A stretch of 8,539 nt of DNA, taken from assembly GCA_903918155.1 (NCBI GenBank), contig CAIXDD010000413.1:1-8539 (forward strand), in the 5' to 3' direction. Both the position numbers and the translations under genes were made by a program. The stretch is from an uncultured Hyphomicrobiales bacterium. Its GTDB lineage: Bacteria > Pseudomonadota > Alphaproteobacteria > Rhizobiales > Beijerinckiaceae. The notes under the pieces were generated by a model. That model ran no database searches. It was not told the origin of the DNA and worked only from the letters and a program-made list of their open reading frames with translations. Each line of letters opens with the position of its first letter. The stretch's first letter is position 1. Of the stretch, positions 5,979 to 8,539 are shown piece after piece.

Positions 5979-6056
5979 CGCTCCCGCTCAAGGCGGCGCT
6001 CGCCTTGCGCATGATTGACCCTTTGCGCGCCTTTTCAGCTCGACAGGATCGCCGGG

Positions 6057-6085
6057 CTGGCGGAAACTTGCGCGTGGCCTATCTT
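6057..6085 (+). promoter_or_regulatory. Candidate promoter for the small secreted protein gene
   Basis: CTGGCG (6057-6062) and TATCTT (6080-6085) are spaced by 17 bp, predicting a start near 6092 and a leader of about 23 bases to ATG 6115. The -35 is weak (3 of 6) and the -10 fair (4 of 6). It resembles the better secE promoter further on. If right, ATG 6094 would be too close to the transcript start, which favours ATG 6115. Confidence 0.35.
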
Positions 6086-6114
6086 CGCTCCTCATGGCCA
6101 GAACGGAACCAGTC

Positions 6115-6498
6115 ATGACACGGATCACAAGGGCGGCGCAGGCGCTCTGCGTCGCTGCGGGTTTCGCCGCCTTCGCCGCGCCCGCCCTCGCCATCGAGGG
6201 CCATTACATCGTCGAGGGGCAGAACCCCGGCCAGCCCGGCGTCTATAAGGGCGAGGCCCAGATCAAGCAGACCGGGCGCACCTATACGATCGTCTGGCGC
6301 ATCGGCCAGACCCAGCAGATCGGCACCGGCATCCTGCTCGACAACGTCCTGTCCATCGTCTTCACGCCGGTGGGGCCCGCACGGCCGGGCGTGGCGGTCT
6401 ATCAGGTCTCCGGCGACAAGGTGGCGAGCGGCGTGTGGACGTCGCTGGGCTCCCAGATCGTGGCGGAGGAGATCTGGAAGGCCGCCGACCGGCATTAG
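6115..6498 (+). CDS. Small secreted protein, 'fibronectin-binding protein'-like family of alphaproteobacteria
   Basis: A 127-residue exported protein. Residues 1 to about 26 form a signal peptide (MTRITRAAQALCVAAGF, then FAAPALA|IEG). The mature part is about 100 residues and looks all-beta: GHYIVEGQNPG, then YKGEAQIKQTGRTYTIVWRI, then GTGILLDN, a GVAVYQVSGD strand pair and GVWTSLG. This pattern (V-E-G-x-N-P, Y-x-G, I-x-W, G-T-G-I, V-Y-x-V, G-x-W-T) recalls small proteins abundant in Rhizobiales that databases often label fibronectin-binding. That label is not a demonstrated function and I would treat the protein as of unknown role. ATG 6115 starts directly at the signal peptide; an upstream in-frame ATG at 6094 adds seven residues and lacks a ribosome binding site. 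The gene is divergent from the MetE-like gene and is followed by the secE promoter. Confidence 0.75.
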   Translation: MTRITRAAQALCVAAGFAAFAAPALAIEGHYIVEGQNPGQPGVYKGEAQIKQTGRTYTIVWRIGQTQQIGTGILLDNVLSIVFTPVGPARPGVAVYQVSGDKVASGVWTSLGSQIVAEEIWKAADRH

Positions 6499-6517
6499 GG
6501 CCCGTTCGAGATTCCGC

Positions 6518-6546
6518 TTGGCGAACGTCCGGCCCGCCGCTATAAG
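6518..6546 (+). promoter_or_regulatory. Promoter of secE-nusG
   Basis: TTGGCG (6518-6523), a spacer of exactly 17 bp, then TATAAG (6541-6546): 4 of 6 and 5 of 6 consensus matches, the best promoter in the window. The predicted start is near 6553, leaving a GC-rich leader of about 110 bases before secE. That leader can fold: CGACC (6563-6567) with GGTCG (6585-6589) followed by TTTT, and GTCCG (6599-6603) with CGGAC (6632-6636). Confidence 0.7.
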
Positions 6547-6661
6547 CCGGTCCAGTGGCGCGCGACCAACCGGTCCCGCGCCGCGGTCGTTTTCGGGAGT
6601 CCGTCGCGCGCTGCGCGCGGGCCGGGCTCGCCGGACGCTGAATGACTTCCAGGACAGTTCG

Positions 6662-6853
6662 ATGGCCAACCCGTTCGAATTTCTGCAGCAGGTGCGCGCC
6701 GAGGCGACGAAAGTCACCTGGCCGACGCGTCGCGAAACGCTCATCACGACGGCGCTCGTCGTCCTCATGGTGGTCGTGGCGAGCGCGTTCTTCATCGCTG
6801 TGGACCAGACGATCCGCGTGGCGCTTGGCTTCATTCTGTCCATCGGGCGCTGA
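6662..6853 (+). CDS. secE: Preprotein translocase subunit SecE
   Basis: A 63-residue SecE, the small essential clamp of the SecYEG channel in the inner membrane. The sequence has the family signature FLQQVRAEATKVTWPTRRET (7-26), the conserved amphipathic segment before the membrane, and then one transmembrane helix (about 29-55). A single helix and a length near 60 are normal for alphaproteobacterial SecE, unlike the three-helix enterobacterial form. The frame is open upstream to 6518, but ATG 6662 has AGGA 7 bases before it and matches the family start. nusG follows after 10 bases, so the two are one transcript driven by the promoter at 6518-6546. Confidence 0.96.
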   Translation: MANPFEFLQQVRAEATKVTWPTRRETLITTALVVLMVVVASAFFIAVDQTIRVALGFILSIGR

Positions 6854-6863
6854 CGAGGGGCAC

Positions 6864-7394
6864 ATGAACAAGCGCTGGTACATCGTCCACGCCTATTCGA
6901 ACTTCGAAAAGAAGGTCGCCGAATCCATCCGCGAACAGGCCGCCCAGCGCGGGCTCGCCGACAAGTTCGACGAGATTCTCGTGCCGACGGAAAACGTCGT
7001 CGAGGTGCGCCGCGGGCGCAAGGTGAATTCGGAGCGCAAGTTTTTCCCCGGCTACGTGCTGGTGAAATGCGACCTCACCGACAATGTCTACCACCTCATC
7101 AAGAACACGCCGAAGGTGACGGGCTTCCTCGGCGCCGACAACAAGCCGATGCCGATCTCGGAGGCCGAGGCCGACCGCATCAAGGGCCAGGTGGCCGACG
7201 GCGTCGAACATCCCAAATCCTCCGTGACCTTCGAGATCGGCGAGACGGTGCGCGTCGCCGACGGTCCGTTCGCCTCCTTCAACGGCGTCGTCGAGGAAGT
7301 CGACGAGGGCCGTTCGCGCGTGAAGGTCGCCGTGTCGATCTTCGGCCGCGCCACGCCGGTCGAGCTTGAGTTCGGCCAGGTCGAAAAGGTCTGA
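6864..7394 (+). CDS. nusG: Transcription termination/antitermination factor NusG
   Basis: A 176-residue NusG, which binds RNA polymerase, suppresses pausing and links it to Rho or to ribosomal S10. The NGN domain occupies about 1-110: it starts WYIVHAYSNFEKKVAESI and contains EILVPTENVVEVRRG, then the conserved RKFFPGYVLVKCDLTD and HLIKNTPKVTGFLG. The KOW domain (about 122-176) has the typical RVADGPFASFNGVVEEVD followed by VKVAVSIFGRATPVEL. Length is normal for the order. ATG 6864 is preceded by GAGGGG at 6855-6860, only 3 bases away from the start codon but clearly the ribosome binding site. Position between secE and rplK is canonical. Confidence 0.98.
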   Translation: MNKRWYIVHAYSNFEKKVAESIREQAAQRGLADKFDEILVPTENVVEVRRGRKVNSERKFFPGYVLVKCDLTDNVYHLIKNTPKVTGFLGADNKPMPISEAEADRIKGQVADGVEHPKSSVTFEIGETVRVADGPFASFNGVVEEVDEGRSRVKVAVSIFGRATPVELEFGQVEKV

Positions 7395-7421
7395 CCCCGG
7401 GTCGGACCGCCAGCTTATCGC

Positions 7422-7450
7422 TTGCCCCGCCTGCGCGGGGCGGCTAGAGA
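7422..7450 (+). promoter_or_regulatory. Candidate promoter for rplK-rplA, overlapping a hairpin
   Basis: TTGCCC (7422-7427), 17 bp, TAGAGA (7445-7450) could be a sigma70-type promoter with a start near 7457, giving a leader of about 155 bases. Matches are 4 of 6 and 3 of 6. A perfect 7-bp inverted repeat, GCCCCGC (7424-7430) with GCGGGGC (7435-7441), fills the spacer. It has no T-run, so it is not an intrinsic terminator. In Escherichia coli a separate promoter is known between nusG and rplK, which makes one plausible here. Confidence 0.35.
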
Positions 7451-7564
7451 CCCCGCTCCGGGCGCAAGCCGTCCGGCGCGGGACGCGGATCGGATCCGGT
7501 CCGCGCGAACGTGGGAGACGCGCCGGGACAGCCAAGCCCGGGACCGCGTCGCACCACGGACTTC

Positions 7565-7598
7565 AAACCGCCGCGCCGCCCTGAGGGCGGTTTGCGGC
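7565..7598 (+). promoter_or_regulatory. rplK leader stem-loops with competing pairings
   Basis: Just before the rplK ribosome binding site, GGGCGGTTT (7585-7593) can pair either with AAACCGCC (7565-7572) or, as GGGCGG, with CCGCCC (7576-7581) around a TGA loop. The second hairpin can be extended by GCCGC (7570-7574) with GCGGC (7594-7598). The structure ends 5 bases before GGAGAG. In E. coli the L11 operon is repressed by L1 binding its leader; whether this leader serves that purpose is inference. Confidence 0.45.
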
Positions 7599-7612
7599 AT
7601 GTGGAGAGAACG

Positions 7613-8059
7613 ATGGCAAAGAAGATCGCGGGTTACGTGAAGCTTCAGGTGCCGGCCGGCGCGGCGAATCCCTCGCCGCCGATCGGCCCCGCGCTGGGTC
7701 AGCGCGGCCTGAACATCATGGAGTTCTGCAAGGCCTTCAACGCGAAGACCGCGCAGATTGAAAAGGGGACGCCCATCCCCGTCATCATCACCGCCTACCA
7801 GGACCGCTCCTTCACCTTCGAGATGAAGCAGCCCCCGGTCACCTTCTTCCTGAAGAAGGCGGCGAATCTGAAGATCGGCAAGAAGCCTGCCTCCGGGCAC
7901 AAGACGCCGGGTCGCGGCTATGTCGGCAAGGTGACGAAGGCGCAAGTGCGCGAAATCGCCGAAAAGAAAATGCCCGACCTCAATTGCCACACGATCGAAT
8001 CGGCCATGTCGATGATCGAAGGTTCTGCGCGGGCCATGGGCCTGCAGGTCGTGGAGTAA
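7613..8059 (+). CDS. rplK: Large ribosomal subunit protein uL11 (L11)
   Basis: L11 of the GTPase-associated centre of the 50S subunit, 148 residues. The N-terminal domain shows VKLQVPAGAANPSPPIGPAL and GQRGLNIMEFCKAFN, including the proline-rich hinge helix that moves during factor binding, and PIPVIITAYQDRSFTF. The C-terminal RNA-binding domain has PPVTFFLKKAANLK, AQVREIAEKK and the ending MIEGSARAMGLQV. It is about six residues longer than the E. coli protein, the extra length lying in the loop at about 87-107. ATG 7613 is preceded by GGAGAG (7603-7608). A 218-base gap with stem-loops separates it from nusG, while rplA begins 4 bases after its stop, so it is co-transcribed with rplA. Confidence 0.98.
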   Translation: MAKKIAGYVKLQVPAGAANPSPPIGPALGQRGLNIMEFCKAFNAKTAQIEKGTPIPVIITAYQDRSFTFEMKQPPVTFFLKKAANLKIGKKPASGHKTPGRGYVGKVTKAQVREIAEKKMPDLNCHTIESAMSMIEGSARAMGLQVVE

Positions 8060-8063
8060 GGCG

Positions 8064-8539
8064 ATGTCGAAGATCGGTAAGCGCATCAAGACTGCGCGTG
8101 AGAACGTCGAGCGCACGAAACTCTACAAGATCGACGAGGCCGTGAAGCTCGTGAAGGGCGGGGCCAGCGCGAAATTCGACGAATCCGTCGAAATCGCGAT
8201 GAACCTCGGCGTGGACCCCAAGCATGCGGACCAGATGGTGCGCGGCGTGGTGAACCTGCCCAACGGCACGGGCCGCTCGGTCCGCGTGGCCGTGTTCGCG
8301 CGCGGCCCCAAGGCCGACGAGGCGAAGGCGGCGGGCGCCGACATCGTGGGCGCTGAGGAGCTGGTGGCCATCGTCCAGGGCGGCACGATCGAATTCGATC
8401 GCTGCATCGCCACGCCGGACATGATGGGTCTGGTGGGCCGTCTGGGCAAGGTGCTGGGCCCGCGCGGCCTGATGCCGAACCCGCGCGTCGGCACGGTCAC
8501 GACCGACGTCGCCGCGGCGGTGAAGGCCTCCAAGGGCGG
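8064..8539 (+). CDS. rplA: Large ribosomal subunit protein uL1 (L1), N-terminal two thirds (partial)
   Basis: The first 158 codons of L1, the protein of the mobile L1 stalk that guides deacylated tRNA out of the E site. In many bacteria it also represses its own operon. Visible are the start MSKIGKRIKTARENV, YKIDEAVKLVK, FDESVEIAMNLGVDPKHADQ (a family hallmark), the inserted second domain RVAVFARGPKADEAKAAGAD, and LGKVLGPRGLMPNPRVGTVT. The full family length is about 230 residues, so about 70 codons lie beyond the window. ATG 8064 follows the rplK stop by 4 bases and uses GGAG at the end of rplK (8052-8055) as a ribosome binding site, implying translational coupling. Confidence 0.98.
   Translation, partial: MSKIGKRIKTARENVERTKLYKIDEAVKLVKGGASAKFDESVEIAMNLGVDPKHADQMVRGVVNLPNGTGRSVRVAVFARGPKADEAKAAGADIVGAEELVAIVQGGTIEFDRCIATPDMMGLVGRLGKVLGPRGLMPNPRVGTVTTDVAAAVKASKG

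Overview
The window is GC-rich chromosomal DNA from an alphaproteobacterium, probably of the order Hyphomicrobiales (Rhizobiales). This rests on the tuf / tRNA-Trp / secE / nusG / rplK / rplA gene set, a 63-residue SecE, a small secreted protein of a type common in that order, and strong third-position GC bias. A methanotroph-like or Beijerinckiaceae-type host would fit, but that is only an impression. No mobile element, CRISPR array, prophage or integrase is visible.

Layout, left to right: the 3' end of tuf (+) with an intrinsic terminator; two envelope glycosyltransferase genes on the minus strand (a GT2-GtrA fusion followed by a GT87 polytopic transferase, translationally coupled); tRNA-Trp (+); a periplasmic trypsin-like protease with its own minus-strand promoter; a META/HslJ-type secreted protein and, upstream of it, a stand-alone MetE-type catalytic domain (both minus); a small secreted protein (+); then the transcription/translation block secE-nusG, rplK and the first two thirds of rplA (+), which continues beyond the window.

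In many alphaproteobacteria tuf, tRNA-Trp, secE, nusG, rplK and rplA follow one another closely. Here the order is kept but about 6.5 kb separates tuf from secE. Unrelated genes sit on both sides of tRNA-Trp, and five of the six face against the ribosomal genes. secE-nusG and rplK-rplA therefore need their own promoters. A good sigma70-like promoter lies before secE (TTGGCG, 17 bp, TATAAG), and a weaker candidate plus stem-loops lie in the 218-base nusG-rplK gap.

Likely functions: the two glycosyltransferases probably form a polyprenyl-phosphate-sugar module (GT2 makes the lipid-linked sugar, GtrA helps flip or anchor it, GT87 uses it on the periplasmic side). The protease, the META protein and the small secreted protein carry signal peptides and act outside the cytoplasm. 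The MetE-like enzyme is cytoplasmic. I see no clearly new biological system. The points most worth checking are the expanded locus, the tuf terminator lying inside an opposing gene, an unusual tRNA-Trp T-stem, the protease's unrecognised N-terminal domain, and the structured leaders before secE and rplK.
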